A stretch of DNA of 54,026 bases from Betaproteobacteria bacterium (GCA_023266235.1 JAHFRL010000015.1:1-54026), one strand, 5' to 3'. Shown: positions 31,905 to 38,985, counted from the stretch's first letter. A program made the numbers and translations. Notes: a model not told the origin generated them from the letters alone.

Positions 31905-33782
31905 ATGAGCAACTCCACCAGCCTTCTCGATCTCATCAGCAGCAGCCAGGCGCAAAAGGAAGTCACCGCCAACGCGCTGCTCGATGCCGGTAGTCCGGCC
32001 ACGCTGTACGGCCGCAGGGCCAGCACCACGAGCGCCCTGACGTGGGGATTCTACGGCGGCTACCTCAACATCCTGGGCACGCTGACGGCCATCGCGAACG
32101 GAACGGTGGCGCTGACCGGGAGCGCGACGAATTACGTCGAATCGGATCCCGCCACCGGAGCCGTCACGTCGAATACTTCCGCCTTCACCGCTGGCAGAAT
32201 ACGGCTCTATACGGTGGTGACTGGGGCCTCTTCCGTGACCAGCTACACGGACTGGCGCTCGCTACTACTGTCCGGCCAGCGCGGGCAGGCGTATGGTGTG
32301 GCGTCGCTGGATGCTAGTGGGAAAATCCTGCTGGCTGAACTTCCCGCCGCGATTTCAGGTGCATTGAACTATCAAGGAGTTTGGAACGCATCAACCAACA
32401 CACCAGCGCTGGCGAGCGGCGTCGGGACCAAAGGCTACTACTATGTGGTGTCTGTTGCGGGCACGACGAGCCTGGATGGGCACGCCGTCTGGTCTGTGAA
32501 TGACGTTGCTGTGTTCAACGGCACGGATTGGGATGTCATCCAGGGCGGGGTCACCTCCGGCGAAATCGTCACTGCCCTGGGCTACACCCCGGTAGCACCT
32601 GATGTAACAACGCTGTCGTCCCTGACCACTGTAGGCGCACTTAACGCAGGCAGCATCACATCAGGCTTCGGCGCGATTGACATCAGCACAGACACTCTCG
32701 CCGCAGGGAACACCACAATCACCGGCACCCTGAGCGCGACGGGCGCATCCACTCTGCCAACAATCTACGGCTCTGCTGTTGCCAATGGCGACATAACCAT
32801 AGAGGGCACATCTCACGCCACCAAGACCACAAGCTATGTGCTGTTGCAGCCTACTGGTGGCAACGTTTGCATCGGGACGACTGCCCCCAAGACTCACCCC
32901 ACTTCCGGCAAAATCTCTAACCTTGCCGTAGAGGCGGTGAACAGCTACACCACGCAATCTTTGATGGCGTACTCTAATACCGCCCCTGCTGGTGGGATTC
33001 TCGTCCTAGCAAAGAGCCGGGGGACATCTTTAGGCACGCTGACAGAAACACAAGCAAACGACTATCTCGGGTATATAAGCGGAGAAGGGGTAAATAGCTC
33101 CTCTGCTCTTGCGTTCGCCGGGTATTTGGCGTTTGCACAAGACGGTGCGGCTGGAGCTGCTTATATCGGTGGGAAGTATAGCCTATTTTTAGGAACATCA
33201 TCCGCCGCTCCAACCGAAAGATTTAGAATAAACTCCCTCGGCTACGCGGGGATAGCTTCTGGTGCAAGGTTGCAATTAGATGGCGTCGCACTGACTGGCG
33301 ACACCTACATCGTAGAGTCCAGCGCGAACGTGCTTGATCTATATGCAGGAGGTGTCAACACACTGAAACTGTCGGCTACTGCTGCTACAATCACCGGCAC
33401 CCTGAGCGCGACAGACTCGGTCCTGTCCAGTGGGGCCACGAGCGGTATTGGCTATGCTACTGGCGCAGGAGGAACGGTTACGCAAGCCACCAGCAAAGCA
33501 ACTGGCGTCACGCTCAATAAGATGTGCGGCACCATAACAACTCATGGAGCGTCTCTGGGGGCTACAACCTCCGTCACATTCATTCTAACTAATAGCGTCA
33601 TAGCAGCAACCGACCTTGTAATCTCTAATCTTAAATCTGGAGGGACGTATGGTGCTTACGATATCACCATCGACTCTGTGGGCGCAGGCTCTGCGAGAAT
33701 TACAATCTACAACCGGACGGCCGGGGCGTTGGCCGAAACGCTGGACATTAGTTTTTCCGTACTGAAATCTGTTTCCGCATAA
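31905..33782 (+). CDS. Tail fibre / receptor-binding protein with DUF2793-like start
   Basis: 625 residues. The N-terminal 100 residues (LLDLISSSQAQKEVTANALL) resemble the DUF2793 / tail anchor module. About residues 150-220 (GALNYQGVWNASTNTPALAS ... VWSVNDVAVFNGTDWDVIQG) are a common fibre module; the rest is repeated Thr/Gly/Ala strands (NTTITGTLSATGASTLPT, ITGTLSATDSV) ending in a small globular tip. It likely recognises the host surface and would be the variable host-range part. No chaperone domain is fused; the small gene after it may help folding. Confidence 0.75.
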   Translation: MSNSTSLLDLISSSQAQKEVTANALLDAGSPATLYGRRASTTSALTWGFYGGYLNILGTLTAIANGTVALTGSATNYVESDPATGAVTSNTSAFTAGRIRLYTVVTGASSVTSYTDWRSLLLSGQRGQAYGVASLDASGKILLAELPAAISGALNYQGVWNASTNTPALASGVGTKGYYYVVSVAGTTSLDGHAVWSVNDVAVFNGTDWDVIQGGVTSGEIVTALGYTPVAPDVTTLSSLTTVGALNAGSITSGFGAIDISTDTLAAGNTTITGTLSATGASTLPTIYGSAVANGDITIEGTSHATKTTSYVLLQPTGGNVCIGTTAPKTHPTSGKISNLAVEAVNSYTTQSLMAYSNTAPAGGILVLAKSRGTSLGTLTETQANDYLGYISGEGVNSSSALAFAGYLAFAQDGAAGAAYIGGKYSLFLGTSSAAPTERFRINSLGYAGIASGARLQLDGVALTGDTYIVESSANVLDLYAGGVNTLKLSATAATITGTLSATDSVLSSGATSGIGYATGAGGTVTQATSKATGVTLNKMCGTITTHGASLGATTSVTFILTNSVIAATDLVISNLKSGGTYGAYDITIDSVGAGSARITIYNRTAGALAETLDISFSVLKSVSA

Positions 33783-33791
33783 GGAGAAAGC

Positions 33792-34001
33792 ATGCCAAAC
33801 ATTACCTATACCGAGATTGATGCGCGTATCAACGCTCTGGCTCAACAGAGGAATTCGGCAATGGATCAGGTCGTAGTGCTTGCCGGACAAATCGCTGTAA
33901 AGGACGGGGAGATTGCTGAGCTTAAGGCAAAGATTAAAGATTTAGTAGTCACGCCAGACGAACTTGGAAACGCCGACGGGGTTGTGATTAAGGAATCATG
34001 A
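33792..34001 (+). CDS. Small coiled-coil protein after the fibre gene
   Basis: 69 residues, mostly one helix (VVVLAGQIAVKDGEIAELKA), with a strong heptad pattern and an acidic end. AAGGAGAAAGC precedes the ATG. Small coiled-coil proteins after fibre genes are often assembly chaperones or fibre-binding subunits, but nothing here proves it. Confidence 0.6.
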   Translation: MPNITYTEIDARINALAQQRNSAMDQVVVLAGQIAVKDGEIAELKAKIKDLVVTPDELGNADGVVIKES

Positions 34002-34354
34002 AAGAGTTCTGTTTCATCGCGTGCATATTGATGGCGTCCGGTTGCTCCACTGTTTCGGAGCGCAACTGCGTAGCGGACTGGCCCGAGATGGCTGTCACGT
34101 ACCATGTTGTCCCACATAAACAGATGCGTGATGTGTGCGCGAAGTACACCTGCCCGCTGTGCAATGTTGAGGGCTGTACAGAATGGAACTTTGACAAAAA
34201 GCGCGTGGATGTGTGGACATCCTCTGAGTTCCCATCGGACGGGCACGTAGCGCACGAGGCCGTCCATGCTCGCGGGTGCGATCATATTGGCGGGACTTCA
34301 ATGGCGAAGTCTCTAGGGAAATGGAGAAACAAAAATGACCCAACGAGCCACTGA
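33998..34354 (+). CDS. Lipoprotein with metzincin-type zinc motif
   Basis: 118 residues. The signal peptide ends at Cys 16 (MASGC), so a mature lipoprotein is predicted. The C-terminal part contains HEAVHARGCDH (86-96), which fits HExxHxxGxxH, the zinc-binding signature of metzincin peptidases with all three His and the Glu present. Four further Cys (47, 52, 55, 60) may form disulphides or a second site. The usual Met-turn can only be guessed (GTSM, residues 100-103). It lies between fibre and lysis genes and may be a virion or periplasmic peptidase. Confidence 0.6.
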   Translation: MKEFCFIACILMASGCSTVSERNCVADWPEMAVTYHVVPHKQMRDVCAKYTCPLCNVEGCTEWNFDKKRVDVWTSSEFPSDGHVAHEAVHARGCDHIGGTSMAKSLGKWRNKNDPTSH

Positions 34355-34658
34355 CGACAGGTGTGAACGTCCGTGCGATGCTTTGCAGCAGCATCTGCGC
34401 CAGGATGAAAGACGCTTTGAGGTACTTGCGCGACAGGCGGATGCGATCAAGTGCTTGTCAGAAACGATGAAGGTGTATCAGGAGCCGCTTCGACAGATTG
34501 TCGTTATGCTGCCCGAGATCAAGGAGGTGTTGACTCGGAACAGTCAGGCCAAGGCAATCTTCTGGTTTATCGTTATACTGAGCGGGGTCATCGCAACTCT
34601 CGCTGGTGCAGTAGCAGGTATTGTCCACGCTTTTGAATGGCTTAGGGGGCTGAAATGA
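34335..34658 (+). CDS. Single-span membrane protein in lysis module, possibly holin-like
   Basis: 107 residues. A soluble helical N-terminal part (1-70) is followed by one strong membrane helix (about 75-100: IFWFIVILSGVIATLAGAVAGI) and a short tail. Small N-in membrane proteins of this layout occur as holin, antiholin or DUF1515-like genes next to endolysins. GGAGAAACAAAA precedes the ATG. The two-span protein at 35062 is the better holin candidate. Confidence 0.6.
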   Translation: MTQRATDDRCERPCDALQQHLRQDERRFEVLARQADAIKCLSETMKVYQEPLRQIVVMLPEIKEVLTRNSQAKAIFWFIVILSGVIATLAGAVAGIVHAFEWLRGLK

Positions 34659-35065
34659 TTACTGAAACGATGTACTGGATGGGAAGGGATTCGAAATATC
34701 GCGCTTGGTGGACTGAGGAAATTCAGGAGAACGGACATGAGACTATTCGACGGGTCAATCTTTTGCTGGACAAGTTTCTGGCGGCGAATCCTTCCGATAC
34801 CGAAGAAGAATATGGTGTTGCCTCCGGTTGGCGTCCCGCCGCTGTCAATCAAGCCACCCCCGGCGCGGCGAGCAAGAGCAAGCATATATCGGCGCAGGCG
34901 TGCGACATCAAAGACCCGGAAGGGGCGCTCGACGACTGGTGTCTCGAACACCATGAAGTCCTCGAAGAAATAGGTCTGTGGCAGGAAAGCCCAACAGCGA
35001 CTAAGGGCTGGTGCCATGTACAAATTGTGCCGCCCAGGTCAGGTCGTAGAGTATTCCTGCCGTGA
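34655..35065 (+). CDS. Endolysin, peptidase M15 family
   Basis: 136 residues, four-base overlap with its neighbours. Motifs are SGWRP (57-61), SKSKHISAQACDIKDP with His 77 and Asp 84, and KGWCHVQI with His 121: the H-D-H zinc set of VanY/M15_3 peptidases that cut peptidoglycan cross-peptides. It lacks a signal peptide, so it needs a holin for release. The following two-span membrane gene and spanins complete the lysis module. Confidence 0.85.
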   Translation: MITETMYWMGRDSKYRAWWTEEIQENGHETIRRVNLLLDKFLAANPSDTEEEYGVASGWRPAAVNQATPGAASKSKHISAQACDIKDPEGALDDWCLEHHEVLEEIGLWQESPTATKGWCHVQIVPPRSGRRVFLP

Positions 35066-35328
35066 AGCCGACGACTGAAAAGCGCAAGGGCACGCTGCGC
35101 CGCCAGGTCAACGATCTGGTCATGCGAGACGGTGAAGTCCAGGAATCGAAGCTCTGGGCGAACCTATTCAAGGCTGCGGCACTCTGGCTTGTCATGTTCC
35201 ACGCCGAAACGGTCTTGAAGGACTGGGCGATTCTGGCGACCCTGCTTGTGATAGGAGTCGCCCCGGACTTGCTCAAAAAGATGATTACCATGAAACTTGG
35301 AGGACATAATGAATCTTCGAAGCCTTAA
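35062..35328 (+). CDS. Putative holin (two transmembrane segments)
   Basis: 88 residues from GTG 35062, which overlaps the endolysin stop. A charged N-terminal part (RRQVNDLVMRDGEVQESKLW) is followed by two hydrophobic helices (about 36-52 and 55-72) with a short loop and a basic C-terminal end. The topology (N-in, C-in) fits class II holins. Position between endolysin and spanins supports it, but no family is certain. Confidence 0.6.
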   Translation: MKPTTEKRKGTLRRQVNDLVMRDGEVQESKLWANLFKAAALWLVMFHAETVLKDWAILATLLVIGVAPDLLKKMITMKLGGHNESSKP

Positions 35329-35695
35329 CCCGATGGGCCTACTGGCGAATCCCTGGGCGCTTGGAGCGGTAGCGGTGGTCGTGTTCGGTCTCGGACTGAC
35401 CTTCGGGATCAAGCTCATGGCCGGCAAACTCGGTGACTGCCGGGAGGAACTGGGCCAGACCAAGACCGCTTATGCTCAACTCCACGAATTATCCGAGCGG
35501 CAAAACAAGATCGTGCTGGAGATGGCCACGGCTTCAAAATCGGCCCTTGAGAAAGGCCGTCAGGCCACGATCAAGGCACAGGCAATGGTAAGGCAGCAGC
35601 AAAGCCAGGTGGATCGCCTGACGGCTCTCCTGGCAAGTCCTACGGGGAAGTCCTGCTCTACTGCGATTGCTGACATCAAAGGGGGTGTGAAATGA
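35309..35695 (+). CDS. Inner-membrane spanin (Rz-like)
   Basis: 128 residues from ATG 35309 (GGAGGACATA upstream). One N-terminal membrane anchor (about 15-36: NPWALGAVAVVVFGLGLTFG) is followed by a long periplasmic helix with heptads (ELGQTKTAYAQLHELSERQN). The next gene overlaps its stop and encodes a short Pro-rich lipoprotein. This pair fits the i-spanin/o-spanin system that disrupts the outer membrane. Confidence 0.78.
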   Translation: MNLRSLNPMGLLANPWALGAVAVVVFGLGLTFGIKLMAGKLGDCREELGQTKTAYAQLHELSERQNKIVLEMATASKSALEKGRQATIKAQAMVRQQQSQVDRLTALLASPTGKSCSTAIADIKGGVK

Positions 35696-35943
35696 GACAA
35701 TTTTTGTCAGTCTGTGCCGTTTTGTGGCTGGTCGGGTGTTCAACTCCCGGCCCTGCCGTCCCGGTCAACATCCCGGTGTCGGTCCCGTGCATCTCAGAGC
35801 CTCCGGCCAAGCCCATCCTGCAAACGGATGAGAGCTTGCTGTCTTTTGATGAATATAGCTTCGTCATTGCCCTTTGGCGCGACCGGCTTTTGCGCCAGCA
35901 GTACGAGGCTTTGATGGAGGCGGCGCTGGCGGGGTGTCTGTGA
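35692..35943 (+). CDS. Outer-membrane spanin lipoprotein (Rz1-like)
   Basis: 83 residues. The signal peptide ends in a lipobox (LVGC, Cys 16), then a Pro/Val-rich stretch (PGPAVPVNIPVSVPC) as in Rz1 proteins, and a C-terminal helix (SFVIALWRDRLLRQQYEALM). It overlaps the i-spanin by four bases. Together they should fuse inner and outer membranes at lysis. It is the last gene of the rightward operon; a hairpin follows at once. Confidence 0.8.
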   Translation: MRQFLSVCAVLWLVGCSTPGPAVPVNIPVSVPCISEPPAKPILQTDESLLSFDEYSFVIALWRDRLLRQQYEALMEAALAGCL

Positions 35944-35946
35944 AAC

Positions 35947-35970
35947 GGGCGCTCCGTCCTGGCAGCGCCC
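35947..35970. terminator. Hairpin at the convergent junction
   Basis: GGGCGCT (35947-35953) pairs with AGCGCCC (35964-35970) across a ten-base loop. It lies between the stop of the last late gene (35943) and the stop of the opposing leftward gene (35980), so it can act on transcripts from either side. No T-run is adjacent. Confidence 0.55.
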
Positions 35971-35979
35971 CGAGTCAGA

Positions 35980-36540
35980 CTAGCACTTGCCCTTGCCCTT
36001 TTTCATGGGCATGGGCATCTTCGCGGGTTTCGCCGGTTTCTTTTTCGCCACTTCACACTCCTTCACGGTTGGCCGTCCTTCCACGCCGGACGGGAGGGCG
36101 TTATTCAGAACCTCTGCAATAGCGAAAGCGTACAATTCGCGCTGCCCGACATCCGAGAAGTCCCCCATGACTTTTAGGCGTGCGTCGTGCTTAAAATCCC
36201 CGCTCTCAATATAGGTCTGCCCGCCCATATCATGGGAGTGGGTAACTACGCTCCACGGTCCTTTGTCTAGGTATTTTGCGTACGTCACTCGTTTTGGCAG
36301 TCCTTTCTCGCTGGACGGGAGGGCTTGGTTGGAACGCATCCGTATGGCTGCTGCGCATTCATCCCCATCAGGGTCGCCGTTGCCGTGTGTAACGCGCAAG
36401 GTTTCACAAACAATCGCGCACGCCTCGCGCTCGGCCTCGATCAGCTTGCGGAACTTCGGGATACTCTGCTCCCACCACAGTTCATATGTGCTGCAGAACC
36501 CTGCGGCCACTGCCATCTTCCTGATTTCGTCATCGGTCAT
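35980..36540 (-). CDS. Accessory protein with Lys/Pro/Met-rich tail, unknown function
   Basis: 186 residues from ATG 36540 (GGAGGCCAGA upstream, and the start overlaps the preceding stop). The N-terminal part (DDEIRKMAVAAGFCSTYELW ... FRKLIEAEREACAIVCETLR) is a small helical module common at the ends of phage accessory proteins. The middle repeats a Ser-Glu-Lys-Gly-Leu-Pro-like segment, and the tail is KKKPAKPAKMPMPMKKGKGK. Last gene of the leftward arm. No enzymatic motif. Confidence 0.65.
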   Translation of the reverse strand: MTDDEIRKMAVAAGFCSTYELWWEQSIPKFRKLIEAEREACAIVCETLRVTHGNGDPDGDECAAAIRMRSNQALPSSEKGLPKRVTYAKYLDKGPWSVVTHSHDMGGQTYIESGDFKHDARLKVMGDFSDVGQRELYAFAIAEVLNNALPSGVEGRPTVKECEVAKKKPAKPAKMPMPMKKGKGKC

Positions 36541-36731
36541 TCTGGCCTCCATGCCGACCTGTACGGTCTGTTAGATGTGTTTGGCAGCAACGGATAGGCG
36601 GGCTTGTACGGCTTCCCGCAGAACAGGTGCTTGCCGGACTGGATCATCTGCGCCAAGCACTCGGCTTGCTGGGCAGAAAGTATTTCACGCTTGAGGTGGT
36701 CGAGAGGCGGCTTCGTTTTCCTCCTTGTCAT
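36537..36731 (-). CDS. Small protein in the cassette block, unknown function
   Basis: 64 residues, ATGA overlap with the gene after it. The body (LKREILSAQQAECLAQMIQS, GKHLFCGKPYKPAYPLLPN) is basic and Pro-rich. Its first codons lie in the repeated segment R1/R2 shared with the region near 37131 and 37350, and AAGGAGG in that repeat provides its ribosome site. So the repeat carries a ready-made translation start. Confidence 0.5.
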   Translation of the reverse strand: MTRRKTKPPLDHLKREILSAQQAECLAQMIQSGKHLFCGKPYKPAYPLLPNTSNRPYRSAWRPE

Positions 36732-36753
36732 TCAGCAAAAGTGTGTTAGGCGT
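36692..36753 (-). repeat. Flanking repeat, first copy (R1 and R2 adjacent)
   Basis: R1 (36692-36714) recurs at 37131-37153 with perfect or near-perfect match. R2 (36716-36753) recurs at 37348-37383 with two differences. Here R1 and R2 are adjacent; in the second copy a 61-residue gene separates them. Confidence 0.85.
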
Positions 36754-36991
36754 TGCGCACGTTGTAGTCATATGCCCGCTGGTAAATCTCTGGCTTGTTC
36801 CTACTCTGGCACTCGTCGTAGCAAGCGTCTGCGTGCCAGTGGTAGTCGCTTCGCGGGTTGTTGTTCGCGTAGGCAGAGAGCCAAATCTTGTTCTTGGCCT
36901 CATCAAACAGCGCAGCGTCATCCATTCCGGCCAGTTTTGCCACATAGTCGGCCTTGGGCTTGCCGCTGTTGTCGTTTCCTTTGTATTTCAT
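36746..36991 (-). CDS. Small conserved phage protein in the cassette block
   Basis: 81 residues from ATG 36991 (GAGGAACTACG upstream). Sequence highlights are KYKGNDNSGKPKADYVAKLA, WLSAYANNNPRSDYHWHADA and CYDECQSR. Similar short proteins exist in phages of Gram-negative hosts, with an aromatic/His-rich middle, but the function is unknown. It lies between repeat copies R2 and R3, in the same place that the zinc-ribbon gene (37343-37582) takes in the second unit. Confidence 0.6.
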   Translation of the reverse strand: MKYKGNDNSGKPKADYVAKLAGMDDAALFDEAKNKIWLSAYANNNPRSDYHWHADACYDECQSRNKPEIYQRAYDYNVRNA

Positions 36992-37008
36992 CGTAGTTCC
37001 TCTTTGTT

Positions 37009-37153
37009 TCTCCAAACTTTATCCAGAAGCGGCCTCTCCGCTTCCGCTTCCGCTTCCGTTTCCGCTTCGGGCGTGGCTTGCTCTTGCTCTGATAAACTTC
37101 AAACGCGTGTCCAGGGATGTGTTTGAAGTATGAGGTGGTCGAGAGGCGGCTTC
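37009..37153 (-). repeat. Flanking repeat R3 (first copy) plus R1 (second copy)
   Basis: 37009-37120 is a diverged copy of the 3' end of the gene at 37595-37945 (matching 37619-37730). It includes a run of GCTTCC/CGGAAG units, a microsatellite-like expansion absent from the other copy. 37131-37153 is the second R1. Confidence 0.8.
37013..37130 (-). pseudogene. Fragment of the winged-helix gene's 3' end
   Basis: Read leftward, this stretch gives FKHIPGHAFEVYQSKSKPRP, matching HIPGYRFEVYQSKSKPRP of the intact protein at 37595-37945. After that, the CGGAAG repeat shifts the frame and yields KRKRKRKRKR instead of the original end. No start or N-terminal domain is present, so this is a remnant left by duplication. 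Confidence 0.7.
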
Positions 37154-37157
37154 ATTC

Positions 37158-37343
37158 TCACCACCCATCCGAGTCAGCTTCCTCGCCAATTGCCACGCAC
37201 AGCGCCGACAGTAGCCCGGAGCCTAGCGTCAGGATAACCGCGCCGAGCACCGATAACACTCCCAGCCACGCGAAGAAGCCGAAGAACGCCGCTGCAAGGA
37301 GCAGGGCGATTAGTCCAGACTTCACAGAACAGTTCCAGGTCAT
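37158..37343 (-). CDS. Small two-span membrane protein
   Basis: 61 residues, starting in the preceding stop (TGATG). Two hydrophobic helices (about 9-27 and 29-52: LIALLLAAAFFGFFAWLGVL, AVILTLGSGLLSALCVAIG) are followed by an acidic end (EEADSDGW). It is inserted between the R1 and R2 repeats of the second unit. Function unknown; a membrane-active accessory peptide is possible. Confidence 0.55.
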   Translation of the reverse strand: MTWNCSVKSGLIALLLAAAFFGFFAWLGVLSVLGAVILTLGSGLLSALCVAIGEEADSDGW

Positions 37344-37582
37344 CAGATTTCCTCCTTGTTATTCAGCAAAAGTGCGTTAGGCGTATTGCTGCTGGCCTCG
37401 TTCTCGCGGTAGGCTTTCTCACACGTCGGGCATTGCACCGGGTCGCGGTTGAACGGCGCAAACGGGCGTCTGTTGCGCCAGCCCCAGCCGCCGCAGTCCT
37501 TGCAATCGCGCCAGCGATAGATCGGGTCTTCAGTCCCCGGCCGCAGCGAGCGCGCGTTCTTCAGTTCTGGTATTTCGTACAT
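37343..37582 (-). CDS. Small zinc-ribbon protein in the cassette block
   Basis: 79 residues from ATG 37582 (GAGGATGCGAC upstream). Two CxxC pairs (CKDCGGWGW near 27-30 and CPTCEKAY near 52-55) suggest a zinc ribbon. The protein ends in NTPNALLLNNKEEI, encoded by repeat R2; in the other unit the same DNA is read in another frame. It is probably a nucleic-acid or protein-binding accessory factor. Confidence 0.6.
   Translation of the reverse strand: MYEIPELKNARSLRPGTEDPIYRWRDCKDCGGWGWRNRRPFAPFNRDPVQCPTCEKAYRENEASSNTPNALLLNNKEEI
37348..37383 (-). repeat. Flanking repeat R2, second copy
   Basis: Differs from 36716-36753 at two positions. It contains AAGGAGG on the minus strand, giving a ribosome site to the gene starting at 37343. 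Confidence 0.85.
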
Positions 37583-37594
37583 GTCGCATCCTCA

Positions 37595-37945
37595 TTAGTG
37601 ATGTGGGTTTCCCTTATCTCTCCAAACTTTATCCAGAAGCGGCCTCTCGGCCTTCGCCTTCCGCTTCTGCTTCGGGCGCGGCTTGCTCTTGCTCTGGTAC
37701 ACCTCGAATCTATATCCAGGGATGTGCTGGAACAGCGCATGGCGGTAGGGCTGGGATTCAAACCGCCTTGCGATATGTCCCTGGTTGGCAAGCTCGTAGA
37801 GGATGACGCTTGCCCGTTGTGGTGTAAGGTCACTCATGCTTGCAATATCTGCGGTAGTGAGCTCACGCGTGTTTCTAATTCGCAGTAGCCCAAGGACGAC
37901 CAGCCTGTCCCGCACACTGGCCGACCTCTTGAGATAGCGGATCAC
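37595..37945 (-). CDS. Winged-helix-like regulator or DNA-binding protein
   Basis: 116 residues. Residues about 10-70 (SVRDRLVVLGLLRIRNTREL, TTADIASMSDLTPQRASVIL, YELANQGHIARRFES) fit a helix-turn-helix followed by a wing, like small transcription regulators or primosome-type domains. The C-terminal part is basic (KSKPRPKQKRKAKAE). Its tail occurs again, decayed, at 37013-37130. It overlaps the gene upstream by four bases. Target unknown. Confidence 0.6.
   Translation of the reverse strand: MIRYLKRSASVRDRLVVLGLLRIRNTRELTTADIASMSDLTPQRASVILYELANQGHIARRFESQPYRHALFQHIPGYRFEVYQSKSKPRPKQKRKAKAERPLLDKVWRDKGNPHH
37619..37730 (-). repeat. Flanking repeat R3, second (intact) copy
   Basis: Forms the 3' end of the winged-helix gene and matches 37009-37120. 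It marks the outer limit of the second cassette unit. Confidence 0.8.
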
Positions 37946-38103
37946 CTCCCTCTCTCCTCTCGTTGCTTACGCTTCTCCGCACAATCCGGGCACTCGTCTC
38001 GGGGATACTTCTTGCCTCGAACAATGACAACGCGCCGCACAAAGCCCACGTCTGGCATAAAGTGGCCCTTGGTCATGCAGTATTTAAGTGGTTTGGATTC
38101 CAT
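37942..38103 (-). CDS. Small Cys-rich zinc-finger-like protein
   Basis: 53 residues from ATG 38103, which overlaps the previous stop (TGATG). Longer starts are possible but would need non-ATG codons without a ribosome site. Cys residues occur at 9 and in ECPDCAEKRKQR (about 39-42), with basic flanks, as in small zinc-binding proteins. ATGA overlap with the winged-helix gene downstream. Confidence 0.55.
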   Translation of the reverse strand: MESKPLKYCMTKGHFMPDVGFVRRVVIVRGKKYPRDECPDCAEKRKQREERGR

Positions 38104-38273
38104 CACAGACACAGCATCGGCCACCACTTCCCAATCGCCAGGACAGCGGAAGCGAATGCGATACCTGAAAAGACAAACAGCATTCTGCATATCCACTTCT
38201 CACGGCGGGGGATGCCAAAGGTGGTGGGGATATGGGGCCGGGGTATGTGGTCTAGTCCAAAGTGTCGGGTCAT
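38103..38273 (-). CDS. Small single-span membrane protein
   Basis: 56 residues from ATG 38273, selected by an excellent AAAGGAGACAAC site. The basic N-terminal half (HFGLDHIPRPHIPTTFGIPR) is followed by one membrane helix (about 31-50: MLFVFSGIAFASAVLAIGKW). It is part of a run of tiny membrane proteins in this arm. No family recognised. Confidence 0.6.
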   Translation of the reverse strand: MTRHFGLDHIPRPHIPTTFGIPRREKWICRMLFVFSGIAFASAVLAIGKWWPMLCL

Positions 38274-38289
38274 GTTGTCTCCTTTGCGG

Positions 38290-38505
38290 TTAATCTTCGT
38301 CGTCATCGAACCATACCGTCACAACGGACAGCGGAGGGGCTATCACCCCTACTCCATGAACCACTTCACATTTGTACGGGGAAGCGAAGTCGCAGGACAC
38401 CAGTTTTACAGCGTTCCAGCTGTACGAAACAAGCCAAAACAGTAAAACGAACACGGCGATCGTTTCCGACAAGGTAAAGCCTCGCTGCTTTTTCATTCTG
38501 GTCAT
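38290..38505 (-). CDS. Prepilin-like small membrane protein
   Basis: 71 residues (AAAGGAGAAAGC upstream of ATG 38505). The start MTRMKKQRGFTLSE followed by TIAVFVLLFWLVSYSW has every element of a type IV prepilin/pseudopilin N-terminus: short basic leader, Gly before the cut, Phe at +1, Glu at +5, then a hydrophobic helix. Two Cys (38 and 46 region: SCDFASPYKCEVV) could pair outside. A host prepilin peptidase could process it. No pilus genes are near. It may interfere with host pili or secretion; that is inference. Confidence 0.6.
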   Translation of the reverse strand: MTRMKKQRGFTLSETIAVFVLLFWLVSYSWNAVKLVSCDFASPYKCEVVHGVGVIAPPLSVVTVWFDDDED

Positions 38506-38535
38506 GCTTTCTCCTTTTATCAGGCATTTTGTGGT

Positions 38536-38790
38536 CTATTTCTTGCTGTGCGCCACCCGCTGCTTGCAGATGAACGCGCCGTCTTTCACAAACCCATGGA
38601 AGGCTTCCCCGCTGATCACCGCTTGCGCTGGTATCGTGAATGGCATCAGCGCCTCCGCCACCAGCTGGAATTGTTCCATCGAAATTTCGAACTTGTCTGT
38701 TATTGCCTGCTCAATGATATCGCTGTCCGCAGTCTCTTCGTCCAGCCCGAGCATGGCCACCGCCAGTTCTTCCGCGTCCATCAAGTGCAT
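38536..38790 (-). CDS. Small acidic accessory protein, unknown function
   Basis: 84 residues from ATG 38790 (AAAAGGAGATTGAA upstream). It starts with an acidic helix (DAEELAVAMLGLDEETADSD) and a segment FEISMEQFQLVAEALMPF, ending in a beta-like strand (EAFHGFVKDGAFICKQRVAH). Proteins of this look are common in phages of Gram-negative hosts, role unknown. Confidence 0.6.
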   Translation of the reverse strand: MHLMDAEELAVAMLGLDEETADSDIIEQAITDKFEISMEQFQLVAEALMPFTIPAQAVISGEAFHGFVKDGAFICKQRVAHSKK

Positions 38791-38806
38791 TTCAATCTCC
38801 TTTTTT

Positions 38807-38920
38807 TTAAAGCATCTTGACCCGGCGATCAAGTTCGTTCCGGTCTATCGGCCTCCATGTGAATAGGTTCCCCGTCTGTGGGGATGACATCCACCTGTGT
38901 CCATCAGTGGAAGAGGGCAT
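38807..38920 (-). CDS. 37-residue protein, unknown function
   Basis: A short frame from ATG 38920 to TAA 38807, directly upstream of the next gene's ribosome site. It starts MPSSTDGHRWMSSPQTGN and ends with a charged helix (WRPIDRNELDRRVKML). Composition and position are protein-like. The hairpin CCCCGTCTGTGGGG (within about 38870-38885) lies inside it. The ribosome site is modest (GAGAGCGATAC). Confidence 0.45.
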   Translation of the reverse strand: MPSSTDGHRWMSSPQTGNLFTWRPIDRNELDRRVKML

Positions 38921-38985
38921 GTATCGCTCTCATGCTGCGGCGCCCTAGGCGCGGGATGCTACAAATCTCCTTACGTGTGGCCGCG

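Noticed and set aside
38865..38890. CRISPR-repeat-like hairpin GTTCCCCGTCTGTGGGG followed by ATGA, resembling a type I-E repeat (possible solitary repeat unit).
   Set aside because: It lies inside an intact 37-codon leftward frame (38807-38920), is two bases shorter than I-E repeats in the hairpin, and is not repeated in the window. No cas genes are present.
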